Shown: one piece after another, positions 43,394 to 54,857 of the stretch | Layout: every line of letters starts with the position of its first letter | How positions within the stretch are numbered: the first letter of the stretch is position 1 | Assembly: GCF_000687475.1 (NCBI RefSeq) | Contig: NC_057316.1 | Location: 6,510,001-6,574,000 of the forward strand | Reading direction: 5' to 3' | Length of the DNA: 64,000 nt | DNA from: Ustilaginoidea virens | Lineage: Eukaryota > Ascomycota > Sordariomycetes > Hypocreales > Clavicipitaceae | Position numbers and translations under genes: made by a program | Notes under the pieces: model-generated | Databases searched by the model: none | Seen by the model: only the letters and a program-made list of their open reading frames with translations | What the model was told of the DNA's origin: nothing

Positions 43394-46300
43394 ATGGGTG
43401 AGTAATTGTTGCTCATGTCGTGCAACTCATTGCCTGCTGGTCGATCCTCTCCCCTCTGGCAGCAGCACGTCTAACCCGTGCTTCACTGCCCATTCGCTGT
43501 GGAGCAATTGCAACAGTTTTCCTTCCGCGTCTCACAATGCGGCCGGAGGACGGAAACAACCTGCAGTACTAACCTAACTTGATGAACAGGCCCCCCTCAA
43601 GGTCTCCCCGACAGCTCGCAGGACCCCCCGAAACTGTCAATGCGCACAGGGTCGATATTCAACGACGAACCCGATCGTGAGCCCTTTCGGGACCAGACAA
43701 TTCGCCCAAGCGCCTTTACAATCCCGTCGCGACCTTCGCCGCATTCCAGGGAATCTTCGGCTGACCAAACAGTCCATGCACCGTCCATCATAACATCGCC
43801 GCGAGCACAAGGTGCGCCATCACGGCAAGGCCTCGTCGCCGCTGTCGAACGACCGATAGATCACAGCAAAACCGCCGCGTACGGACATCATCGGCAGACC
43901 TCCATAGTCCATGGCATCCAACACTCGAGAAACGGCAGCGTGTCTAGCATGTCCACCAGCCCCTTGAGCCCACAATTGATTGCTGCGGCCGGCCTTGCTG
44001 CCGACAGGTCAGACTTGCAATCCATGGGCGCCAGGTTAGATATGGAATCATCAGCCTTGCCCTCGCGGCCTGGCACGTCTCTGGCGGGACCGACTCTGGG
44101 CCCTGTAGGCTCTATACCAATGGAGAGGTCGGCTTCCGCTGCAGATATCCCCCTTCAGGGCATGACACAGAGAAGGCTTGAAAGGATGCACAGTAGATCG
44201 AGGCGGGAACATGCCGCACATCAATCCCATTCTCGACCCCACAGGGACGACCAGAAAACTGTCGGAGAGTACGCTCTTCATGTGCTGTTCACCTCGGTAA
44301 GGACAATGTTGCGAAGAACCGCTCCTTCTCCCGGTAGCCCGCACTAATCAATTGTATAGTTCATTGCTCAAGCAGAAGAGAAACTCAGCGAATGCATCAC
44401 TGTTCCCTTTGAACCTGAGCCCCAAATTGACCGCGTTTGCGGGCCGGGCGTCGATCCCGCGTTTGACCAATTGATTGTGGCCTTGGGACATATCGCAAGC
44501 CCCAAGCCCAAGGCCCTCATTGATTCAATGATGTTGTGGAGGAAAAGCAAAAGCGATGCTGCCAACGAGGCTCGTAGTCAGCTTCAGCAGCTCCGCGGAA
44601 TTCAATCAGGAGGCCCTTTGCTACGCAGAAATACCGAACCGTTTCAGCCTGGTCTGGGAGCAGGGGTGAGCGATTCTACGAACCCGAATTCTGCGACGCT
44701 GTCTACAAAACAAGAGTTTGTAGCTCAGCAGGAGCGGCGTTCGACTGTGTCCATCTACATTTTGTGTCGAGTGCTCCTCGAAGTCATTTGCCAGAGCAAC
44801 CTGGCTTCTATAACGCCGGAAATGGAAGACAAGCTGGAGAGCATCATATTCGGCCAGCTCAAGATTGCCGACACCGAGCAGCTCCTGCTATCGCCGCTGA
44901 AACTCGCCAACTGGAATCTATTCGCACAGTTGCTGGGGCACATGAGCGGCATCAACTTTGCGGGAGTTGCGCGTAGGTTTATCGAAGATCTCGATGGTTC
45001 GCTGCAGGAGAGGTCAATCAAAAGCCCGACCTCTTCAACGAGCCGAGACGCTGAAGGGAAAATTGAGCTTGTTCTTGGCGGCATGAAGCACTTGAGGATC
45101 AAGGTCTCCCCGGAATCTGCGTGGGAAAAGTCGTGCGAATTCCTCGTTTCCCTGGGCCGCCTGTTCAGCAAGTCGCACGGCCAAAAGGTCAAATCAGCGT
45201 TCTGTCAGGCCATAGACATGCTGTTGCTGCGAATCGCGGCCAAGGCTAGTAATAGCCATCTTATGCACCCGAAATGGTCCGAAGTCGTTGCCGCAACTAG
45301 GGATCGTCTAGCACAAATGTTTATAAAACCCCGCCACTGGGCGGTTGCATTCCCTTTGACCGCAACATTGCTCTGCGTCTCATCCCCCGAGACCTACAGT
45401 TCACAATGGCTCCAACTGGTGTTGTCGGTGCAAACCAAGGTGAAAGACAGGTTCACCAAGCCGCTCTGTCTACAGGTTATTTCGAGACTGATCTGGACAT
45501 ACCTTTACCGCACCAACGACAACTGCCAAACCGCCATTCGAAAACTGGACGATGTGATGAGGTTGATCCTGCCCACTTCCAAGCGGAGTATCGTCGCCTC
45601 AGAGACTGCGGTCACCGAGCCCTTGATTCAGATAATCCGGATCATTGGCTTCAAGTTTCCAGAATACTGCTTTAGAAATGTTATTTTTCCTCTCATCAAT
45701 GCTGAACTCTTTACGTCGAATAAAGAGTTAAAAGTCGAACAATTGGATCCTGATAGGATAGTTGTCGGTATTCGCGCATTCTTGTGCATCATGTCTGACT
45801 TGGAGAAAGGAGAGCAGGGACGGCCCCCATTCCCGCAGTTTTACGATGCGTCACCATCAGGTGACCGATGGCCTACTTCGCCTGTACTTGCCTTTGCCCC
45901 TGAAGAACCGCTGTCGAATGCTGTCGCCAGTTCGAGGGAAGAGATCGTCTCCCGACCGGTTCTGACACACGTTCTTGGCGATGGAGTCCGCGAGTATTAC
46001 CTTCAATTTTGCAAGATTTTAGGCAAGATCACCATTGTCTGTGACAATACATTTGGAGGCCAAGCAGCGTTAGATGAAAAGTTCAATAGTCCTGGTCCCA
46101 AGACTCCAATTTCGGAAAGCTTCACCTTTTCTCGTCGCGATGAGCATCCCAGTGCCGCCGACCAGAAGCAAGCCTTCTACGAGCTTTTGCACGTCGCAGT
46201 CCAAGCGCTTCCCAGGTGCTTGTCTGCCGACATTCCTTTCAACTCCTTGATCAATTTGCTATGCACGGGAACTGCTCACGTCCAGCACAGCATTGCTGAA

Positions 46301-49300
46301 TCGTCCGCAAACTCTTTGAAAGCAATTGCGAGACAGTCTCACGCACAACAAGTGACAATGGGCTTTGCTCGTTTCATCTTCAACTTTGATGACCGATACT
46401 CTACCATGTCCGACGGCGGCATGCTTGGTCAGAGCCATATCGAAAACACTCTTCGGCTTTATGTCGAACTGCTCCAGATCTGGATCGAAGAGATCAGACA
46501 CAAGACGCGAGAGGCTTCCAACCAACAGTCAGACACTAACAAATCAGAGAAGAGGGCTTTGAAGTTGGATTTGTCAAGCATATGGGCCGAGGTGGATCAG
46601 GCCGAAGCACATGGCTTGTTTTTCCTGTGCTCTCAGTCTCGCAGAGTGAGATATTTTGCCGTTACAGTATTGCGTCTCATTACCGATTTTGACAAGGCAC
46701 TGGGCAAGGATACCTCGAAACAAAAAGACACTCTGCGATTGATCAACATTCTGGAAAATGACTCCAACCAGGTCATGAACTTCAATGATGAGTATCTCTC
46801 TCTTGCCGAGCGAAGCAGATTGCACCGCGGCCGGCAAAATGCAAACAGCCAAGGCGCAGTCGTTGAGCTCTGCACAAGCGACGTTTCCTACGACACTACA
46901 CTGTGGTACAAAATCTTTCCCAATCTCATTCGAATTGCTTTCGACAGATGCCCCTTTGCAGTAACCATCTGTCGAGATCTGATCTGTAATCGGATTCTGC
47001 AAATGTACAAGCCCATTGTGTTCGTTTCTGAGCCAACAAGAGGTTTGTACTATGGATCCGACGCAGGCGGCCGCGTCGGAACACGGTCCCCCGCCACGCA
47101 GCCGGAATCAATGGTTGAGCAGTGGAAGCTGTACTTGATCTTTGCTTGCACAGCTCTGGCCGATCCTGGAAGCCTTCCTCTCCCTGCCCCTCCCCCAGAC
47201 GGCCAACACGCCCGCAAGACGTCCAAGCCTGCATCGGCCGGCAAGATTGTGACGGCGAGAACCCTCTTCAAATACCTGATACCTCTCCTCTCAGTGTCAT
47301 CGGCCTCCGTCCGCGAAGCAGTAGTAGTTTCCATGGGGTCAATCAACATCTACATATACAGAGCGCTGCTCGAAGAACTCCAAGGCCAAGTGTCTCGGTG
47401 CAATGACGAGGCTCGGGCCAGGATTCACCAGAGAACGAACAGTAGCCCGCGGAGGAACCGCAAAATGGATCTTTTACGGACCGAAATCACCCACGTCTTC
47501 AAACTGACCTCGCACTTTTTGAAGGATGCCCAGGTCTACCAGTCCGAGTTTTTCCTGACCAACCTCACATTGTACGCAAAGGACCTGAAGCTTTTCCTGA
47601 TGGATGGAGAAGTACAGATGGATTGGGAATTCCAAAAACTCCGGCGCTATTACTGTGGACTGATGGAAGCTCTTTTTGAAGGCATCAACAGAACCGATGA
47701 CCCGTCACGCTGGATGACGTTTGAATCACGGAAATCGGCGTTTTCCTTGATGGAAGACTGGTGCGGCTTCTCTCCCAACCAGACTCAGATTCGGGTCCGC
47801 GAGGACACCATGAGACAATCTCTCATTGACCAGCAGGCAATGGGTGAGAGGGGGGTTGTCACGGCAGCCATGGAAATTGAAAAGAGAAACCTTCGCACTG
47901 CCGCGCTGAGTGCTATGGCAGCTCTTTGCGCTGGCCCCATTAGCATCACGACGGAGAGCGGAGTCACGTTGCAATTCGATATGCGTCGAATGCTTACCTG
48001 GCTCAAGGCCATTTTCAACTCTGGCAGTGACAAGATGAACGTTATTGGCCAACGGGCCCTGAAAAACCTTGTCTTCTACAATCAAGAATATCCCTATCTG
48101 CTCGAACACTGCTTTGAGCGCTGTTACTTGTCGGACGTGCCCAAAGTGCTGGAGAGCTACTTCTCCGTCGCCATAGAAGTGTTGCAGCAAAAACCCGGCT
48201 ACCCCTGTCCTTTTTGGAGATCCCTTGCTCTTTGCCTGTTCACTCTGGGGAGCGAACAGAGTGAGATACGATCCAAGTCGTCAAACGCCCTTCGGACGCT
48301 CGAAACGCGCCAGCAGCGAAACTCGAAAATTCAGGATTTTGACATCAGCATATCGGACAAGACGCAAGCAGTGTATAAGCTGGCCCAGTTCGAGATCTCG
48401 AAACGCCTCGCCAAGCAATACACCGAACTAGCCTTTCACGTCTTCTCCGAGTTCACCTATTACTTCAAAGATCTCCAGCCAGTAGCGCAGAGAAACATGG
48501 TTGCCGTCGTACTTCCGTGGATACAGACCATAGAGTTGAAGCTCGACGCCAATGGTGGCCCGACAGCCCAATCCTACGTCGTGCTCGCCAACCTCTTGGA
48601 GCTCACTATAAAGTCTGGTGGTGCTCTACACAACGAAGTTCAAGCTCTCTGGCAAGCCCTTGCCACAGGACCGCACCCCGGCAATGTCCGCCTCATCCTC
48701 GACTTCATCATGCAGCTGTGTTTAGAGCGTCGGGAGCAGAATTTTGTGGAGTATGCCAAACAGATCGTGGTGTTCTTGTCAACCACCAACAGCACACCGG
48801 GGATCAAAGTAGTCGAGTTTCTCCTCATGCAAATAAACCCCAAAGCCATGGTGCCCAACGAGAAGAGAGAGTCCGTTCCACCGCCCCCCGACGTGAATAG
48901 CTTTCCATATTGTGCTGATCTGAGCAAGGCTCTGCCAGTGGGGACAAAGCAAGCCGGGTTCTCGCTAGGTCAACTGTCACTCATCTTGCTGGTAGACTTG
49001 ATGGTGTCTCCTGTGTATCTCACGCCTGACAATGTACCGCTTCTGCTACAGGTGGTCACAGTCTTGTGGGACCACTACACTCCTCTCGTCCAGGACCAGG
49101 CCAGGGAGATGCTGGTCCACATGATCCATGAGCTGGTCATTTCACGCATGGACGAGGTTGCGGTCGGCATAGCAAAGGAGACCATTGATGAGCTGGTGGA
49201 AGCCATACGCCAACACGATCGCACCGTGGTCTGGGCATACGAGGACAGTAATGGCAAGGTGGATGACCGCGAGAACAAGGTTCCGCCAAGCATGGAGTAT

Positions 49301-51295
49301 CTGACCGCAGAAGTCGTCAAGACATTCCAGGCCACCTTCCCAGGCATCAAGGAGCAGTGGGGGCGACTCTCTCTGACCTGGGCGACATCTTGCCCAGTCA
49401 GGCATTTGGCCTGCCGATCATTCCAGATATTTCGCTGCGTCCTCACTTCCATTGACCAATTCATGCTCGGCGACATGCTGGCAAGATTGTCAAACACAGT
49501 CGCGGATGAGGATCCAGAAATCCAGTCCTTCTCCATGGAGATATTGACCACTTTGAAAACACTACTGGTGAAGCTGGATCCTGACAAGCTCCTGACATTC
49601 CCGCAGTTATTCTGGACGACGTGTGCGTGCCTGGAATCCATCAACGAGCGCGAGTTCCTGGAAGCTACGGAAATGCTCAATGAGCTCGTCAGCAAGCTCG
49701 ACCTCAGGTTGCCGAGTGTGCGGAGGGTTATTGCGGATGGCCAGCCTGATCGTTGGGACGGTCAGTTTGACGGCATCCAGCCGCTCGTATACAAGGGCCT
49801 CCGGTCGTCCCTGTGCTGGCAGCCAACACTGGATACCATTGACAAGCTTGTGCAGCTGCCTCCAGACCCCTTGATCGGCGACGACAGTCGGCTCTTGTTT
49901 GCAATCCTGGCAAACTTTCCCCGGTTTTTGAACGAGCTAGAACACGCAAGTCTGACCGAGGAGACTGCGAGAACGGCCGGTCTGCTTCTTGCCGAAGCCG
50001 ACAAGCTAGGTCTCGAATCAATCTGCGTCGCACTTGACGACCTGATCTCGGGCAGGCAGCAGGATAGCGGAGAGTTTCTCAACCAGCTATTCTTGGCCTT
50101 TAGGGAGCACTTCCTGCCACAGCATGAGTTCGGGATGATTACATTTCTCATTGGCCTCCTCACCAACTCGCTGTCCTGGGTCAAGGTGCAAACAATGCGG
50201 ATCCTCTGCGTCGCCATTCCGGAAGTCGACATGCGCAACCCCGAGCTCGCGGGGCATGGATCCGACCTCATTTCTCCTCTTCTGCGTCTGCTGCAAACCG
50301 AGTTTTGCATGGGTGCTTTGCAAGTCTTGGACAACATCATGACCATGTCCGGCAGCCACATGGACAAGCATCATTTGCGAATGAGCATGACGCGGTCGAC
50401 ATCCAAAGCCGTCCGCAAGGAGTACGAGCGCACACAGAGTCTGTTCGGCATCCCGGAAGCTTCCGGCTGGGCCATTCCGATGCCGGCGAGAAAGACGGAA
50501 GCAACGCGAGCCAACATCCACGCCGCTTTCTACATGTGCCAGAGCACGGAAGGATCATCCACGGAAGCCACGTCGACCACAGAGGTCGAGTTCCAAGACG
50601 ACGACTTCCCGTACGGCTATTTCGAAACGCTAGACAGGACAGAGACGATGCTTTCCGACGAAGGGCGCGGCGACGGGACCGCAGGAGACTTGGTCACAAA
50701 GCTCGACAGTCTGGACGACTTCTTTGACGAAGACTCGAGCGCCACCACCGACGACGACGGGAGGTCCTCGCGCACAGTGACCGAGTTTTCGCCAGAGTCT
50801 TTCGAATCAGCGACGCTGCTGTACGACGAGCAAATCCTGCCGATTCTGCACGAGGCCTCCAGCACCACGTCTTTCCAGAACGGGTTTGTTGACCGTCCCA
50901 TGGGCCTGTCATCGTTGTCGCGCGATATAATGGCCGTCAACACCATGAATCCCGGCGCATTCACCGCGGGCATGGCGTCGTCCAGACCGACGCTCCACTG
51001 CAGGTCCATCACCTCTCCGTCCGCACCCGCCTCGTATCAGCAGCACACGGTTGGGGATGTTGGAACCGATGACGTCTACCTCTCGGGTGGATTCTCGGAC
51101 GCCGACGACGAACGGCCTCGAGCGAGGACTGGCTTGAAGTCACCAAATCTCGGCTCACGGGGACCGACGACGCGTCTACCTGGAAGCCGACCTCGCGATG
51201 ACAACCTCCGTGAGCCAACAATTCCTAGTGTCACCCCGAGGGTGGTGAACAAGGCCATCCAATCTAATGCAAGAGGTGCTGGATATGTTCTTTGA
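43394..51295 (+). CDS. Furry-family cell morphogenesis protein (Tao3/Mor2/PAG1; three exons)
   Basis: Exons 43394-43397, 43590-44296 and 44360-51295 give 2548 residues. Exon 1 supplies only ATGG, joining GC to give MGPPQGLPD. Intron 1 starts GTGAGT and has TACTAAC with AACAG; intron 2 starts GTAAGG and ends TATAG. Exon 3 is a single 6.9 kb open frame. About 230 Ser/Pro-rich residues precede the Furry N-terminal HEAT-like region (EKLSECITVPFEPEPQID onward), followed by long helical repeats with middle and C-terminal conserved blocks, and an acidic Ser-rich tail. Family knowledge: Furry scaffolds the NDR kinase (Cbk1/Orb6) in the RAM/MOR pathway, governing polar growth and hyphal shape. If exon 1 is wrong, Met at 43640 would start the same frame and lose 17 residues. 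Confidence 0.93.
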
Positions 51296-51756
51296 GGGTT
51301 AACTCAGGCATCCATTTGACCCATCTACCATCATCATCAACTCGAGCTCCATTTTAATAAAGCAGGAAATATAAACGGAGCAATTTACAAATACAGTCCT
51401 TTGGACACTTGGGAGTGGTGGGCTCTACACATGTACCGGGAAGGGAGAGCATATGGGGAGTGAGTCGAGCCGATGCAAATCACTCCAAAGGGGAATTGAG
51501 TTGAAGGCGTTCAGGTGTACCTTTTGCCGTTGGTATGGGCCATATTTCCCTGACATCTTGAGTAGTGGATCAAACATTAGCGCAAATAAAGACCATTTAC
51601 GTCCATGTGATAAACCAACCCTTTTGTATCTAAACCGATAAATCCACAACCGCAGCGCCTCTTGCCTTGTGTGTGAACGTGGCCAGATTGGGCCATGCCG
51701 GCGACGTTCGAAACTTGTGTCTGACTGTAGTCGAGAGCCAAAGCTGTCCAAAACAG
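51296..51756. other. Convergent 3' spacer, Furry / Dim1-like
   Basis: 461 bp with AATAAA-like sequence (TTTTAATAAAGC at 51352-51363) suited to Furry polyadenylation. No gene. Confidence 0.6.
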
Positions 51757-52346
51757 CTAATATCTGTGACGTGTCGAGTAATCTGCGGCCCCGGTCAGTG
51801 CGATTCCCGGTAGCGGAGCCATACAAACCAGCTTCCTACCTTTTGGACTGTTGACCTGGCCCTTGCCCTTTGTCGCGCCTCGATAGACCGCCTCTAGAAT
51901 ATTAATGACGTCCTGACGGTTCCTCTCCACGAAATTCATCTTGTTGTTATTACCGGTGCCAAAGTCACACATTATGTGCTTGTTCCGGAAGAAGAACATG
52001 ACTGCGAACGGCTCCTCATTCGTGTTCAGTTCTGGGGCATCATCACGCCGTCAGTTGGCCCGACCCAGAAAGATCCCAACCCCCATCTTTCGAAAGGAAA
52101 AAGGGCAGCGCAATACATACCGTACATGTGATTAAAGTCGGGCACTTTCGAGATATCGCATACGTAGACGACTGCCCACTTTTGCACCATGGGCGCGACT
52201 TTGGAGAGGACCTCGTCCATGATGTCGAGGTCCGGGTTGTTGTTGGGGTCGCCGAAGCGGATCACCACGAGGCGGTTTTCCTCGCTGAGGATGGCTTGGT
52301 CGACATGCCAGGCGGTGATGAGGTGAGGGAGAAGAATCGTGCCCAT
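51757..52346 (-). CDS. Divergent Dim1-like U5 snRNP protein (three exons)
   Basis: Exons 52346-52121, 52031-51840 and 51782-51757 give 147 residues. Introns start GTATGT and GTAGGA and end CCCAG and CGCAG; phases match. The thioredoxin-like fold of the Dim1/TXNL4A family is clear: LPHLITAWHVDQAILSEE, RLVVIRFG, VPDFNHMYEL, VMFFFRNKHIMCDFGTGN, VYRGATKGKG and the C-terminal SPKDYSTRHRY. Family knowledge: Dim1 is an essential subunit of the U4/U6.U5 tri-snRNP. It departs from the usual sequence in two places. The conserved DWDPxCM block after RFG is replaced by DPNNNPDLDIM, and two extra residues follow MYEL (NTNEEPFA for YDPCT-like). It may be a fast-evolving orthologue or a paralogue. It is head to head with the RRG7-like gene. 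Confidence 0.88.
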
Positions 52347-52723
52347 TCTCGCTGGGGGGCTGGGGTTGTCTCGGTTGCGGTAGCGAGGAGGGGATGGGGA
52401 TGGGGCCACTGTGTAGGCGATGGTGGCTGTCGTCGTTTCGTGTTGCGTTAATGACTGGATGAAGGGAAATTAAAGAATGGCGCTTGACTTGCAGAGCTGG
52501 TGATGACGAAGTAGCGGGGGCGATGGCGGGGCGATTATTGTGGGTACCAGCTAAAGAGGCATCACTCGGTAGTTGCATATGGCGGCTTTGTCGTATCGCG
52601 CGGATCGGCTCGGTCATTAGCCAGCCAGGCTAGACGACTCCGAGCTCCGCAGAGACATGGGCAACGGAATGGGCTTTGATCTTTGACCCATGATTTGGTG
52701 TTGAACACGCCATCATGTAGGAG
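52347..52723. promoter_or_regulatory. Bidirectional promoter, Dim1-like / RRG7-like
   Basis: 377 bp between the two start codons, with no TATA box or clear motif, typical of divergent housekeeping genes. Confidence 0.45.
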
Positions 52724-53491
52724 ATGGCTACGTTCACCAGGGGTCGCAAGTCGCTGGGAACTCTGTGGGGCGGGTTTCCCTCCCGTCATCACTCACGCGC
52801 TCGCTGCCGGGGAACGAGGCAGTTCACCGAAACTTCAAGCCGGCTTTCCCAGGATGACCGCCGCGACACCAGCGGCATCAAACTACACTATCCGGAGGCC
52901 CCATCTGCTCAGCACTCCAGCCTCCCGTCGTTCCTCGAGTACGCAAGTCGAACAGGCCTGGACGAGAAATCCACCGTGTACGTCGGCACTCGCTACGAAT
53001 ACCAGGTGTCTCGCTCCTTCTCAAGATACGGCTTCGCCTTGAGACGAATCGGAGGCTCTTCCGACCACGGCACCGACCTAGTAGGGACATGGAACCTCCC
53101 TGCTGCCTCGGAACACGCGCCCTTGAGGGTCCTCGTGCAGTGCAAGGCTGGAAACCAGCGCGTCGGGCCGCAGCATGTGCGGGAGCTTGAGGGCGCCTTT
53201 GTGGGAGCGCCGGCCGGATGGAGGGGGCCAGGGGTGCTGGGCATCTTGGCCAGCGAACGGGTTGCGACTCGGGGCGTCAGGGATGCTCTGCGACGGAGTA
53301 GATGGCCCATGATGTACGTTAGCTGTTCGGGAGATGGGGCCGTGTCGCAAATGCTTTGGAACCAGCGCGCCGAGGATATCGGCTTGGAGGGATACAGCGT
53401 CGTCGTGAGGCATGATGCTGGTAGCGGGGGGGAACTGGTGCTGCTTCAGGACGGCAAGATGCTGCCGTTGCTGGAGGAGCAGGAGCAATGA
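52724..53491 (+). CDS. RRG7-like mitochondrial protein (DUF2034, restriction-endonuclease-like)
   Basis: Single exon, 255 residues. The N-terminus is rich in Arg, Ser and Thr with few acids (MATFTRGRKSLGTLWG), suited to mitochondrial import. The core GTRYEYQVSRSFSRYGFAL, then GGSSDHGTDLVGTW and VLVQCKAG, follows a PD-(D/E)XK-like pattern: Glu in the helix, Asp of GTDL, and the QCK strand. The family is DUF2034, including yeast Rrg7, needed for respiratory growth; its molecular activity is not established. The later VLGILASE and PMMYVSCSG strands fit the fold. Start is the first Met in a long open frame. Whether it cuts DNA or RNA cannot be read from sequence, though the key positions are present. 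Confidence 0.85.
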   Translation: MATFTRGRKSLGTLWGGFPSRHHSRARCRGTRQFTETSSRLSQDDRRDTSGIKLHYPEAPSAQHSSLPSFLEYASRTGLDEKSTVYVGTRYEYQVSRSFSRYGFALRRIGGSSDHGTDLVGTWNLPAASEHAPLRVLVQCKAGNQRVGPQHVRELEGAFVGAPAGWRGPGVLGILASERVATRGVRDALRRSRWPMMYVSCSGDGAVSQMLWNQRAEDIGLEGYSVVVRHDAGSGGELVLLQDGKMLPLLEEQEQ

Positions 53492-54341
53492 TGGTCGGTC
53501 CCGAAGGGTCAAGGTATTAGACCAAGATGGAGAATAACGCCCAGGCGGCTATCGTCTCATAATATGCACTTGAGACGAGCAGGAAGTGGTTGCAACGCTC
53601 GTCAGACGTTTAGGCGTAGCTTCCCTGGGGTGGAGCGGCGGAGTCGTGGAAACTTGCTTCCCAGCACTCAGTTCATTATTTCCAATATTAACTCATCACT
53701 GTTTAGTTGTGCAGTTGCTTGTTGTATTGACGAAGCCGTGAGGTGGCCCAATGTCACATTCTGTTCACCCTGGGTCGGACGTCCTTGGGAAAACGGCATA
53801 ATGGATTTCGTAGATGATGTGCATAACGTCGGGCGCGCAAAAGCCATCGTCGAGAGAAAGAATGATATCCACAATATCCAAAAAGTAACTAAATGCTGCT
53901 GCTTTGACGTGCTGTTTCTCCAGTCCGTGCAACTGGAACGCCGCAACTTCTCATGCAAAGGCAGCTCAGTGATAACTCAAGCAAGGGGGAAAACAGCGGC
54001 CATTAGGTTTAATTCCATCTTGGCTCGATATGTCAGCCGTGATTCATCTATTGTGAGCTCAAAATGAACACAGTAGCAGATGAAGAGTTCGAAAACCATC
54101 ACAGCTTTGGGGCTTGGCACAATGGCTCAATTGCTCGGCCTTCAGTGAAGAACCTGTGTTGTCTGGGATGAGCCTTGGGACGCTGGGATGGAGCCAAAAG
54201 AAAGCCAAGACAAGCATACAGCAGCCTGCTCATAGACTCGTCTTATAGTTTACATTCCAGCTATGTCAGCAATGCTCTTCATCATACTGAATACCGGGTT
54301 ATATACATCGACGTAACGTGAAGCAGGGTGCGTCGCATGTC
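53492..54341. other. Convergent 3' spacer
   Basis: 850 bp, more AT-rich than nearby genes, without a supported gene; one open frame on the plus strand (53564-54067) has no motif or codon bias and is rejected. Confidence 0.6.
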
Positions 54342-54857
54342 TCAGTCGTCCCACACTGCCGCTTTTGCTTTGTCAACTTCGTCACGCTTTCGCTGCTCCT
54401 CAGTCCGCTGTTGTTCTCGTTTCTTCCTTTCATGTTCGCGTATAGATCTTTGATAAGCCTTCTGTTCCTCCGTCTGCTTGGGTGCCTTCAGTCCAAGGCC
54501 TGCTGCAATCATGCGGCGAGCGACAGCATCTGTCTTCTCTGGCCTTTTCAACCCATCCACCCCGCGAGGGATATCGACTGCAGCTTCGGTGGCTTCACTC
54601 CATCCTGGTATGGAACCGTATTTTGAGCTGGATGGCGTAGGTGGAGGCGCTGACAGTCCCGTGGTGCAGGCTTGAGCTGGGGCGCTCGTCTCATTTTCAG
54701 CTTCTGAATCCGATTGCTCGTCATCGTCCTCCCATGAGTCCAACAGCTGCTTCTTGCTCTTTGCTTTTGAAGCCTCGCTGATACTTTTGGCCGGGTCTAG
54801 AGCCAGGTTCGATAAAGACTCTGCGACTTTATCTCCGCTGCCGGCAGTCGATGGCAT
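54342..54857 (-). CDS. Small charged protein conserved in fungi, function unknown
   Basis: Single exon, 171 residues, with no signal peptide. The N-terminal third is Ser/Ala-rich with an acidic patch (SWEDDDEQSDSEAENE). A Ser/Pro linker follows, then RPEKTDAVARRMIAAGLGLKAPKQTEEQKAYQ, and a Lys/Arg/Glu-rich single helix (about residues 130-165) ending AVWDD. The RPEKTDAVARRMIAAGLG segment looks conserved, but I know no function for it. The composition suggests a cytoplasmic or nuclear RNA- or ribosome-associated protein; this is inference only. Start is the first Met after a promoter-like gap. Confidence 0.7.
   Translation of the reverse strand: MPSTAGSGDKVAESLSNLALDPAKSISEASKAKSKKQLLDSWEDDDEQSDSEAENETSAPAQACTTGLSAPPPTPSSSKYGSIPGWSEATEAAVDIPRGVDGLKRPEKTDAVARRMIAAGLGLKAPKQTEEQKAYQRSIREHERKKREQQRTEEQRKRDEVDKAKAAVWDD

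Noticed and set aside
53564..54067. Open frame of 167 codons on the plus strand
   Set aside because: Cys- and Ser-scattered sequence without motifs or codon bias, in an AT-rich 3' spacer.
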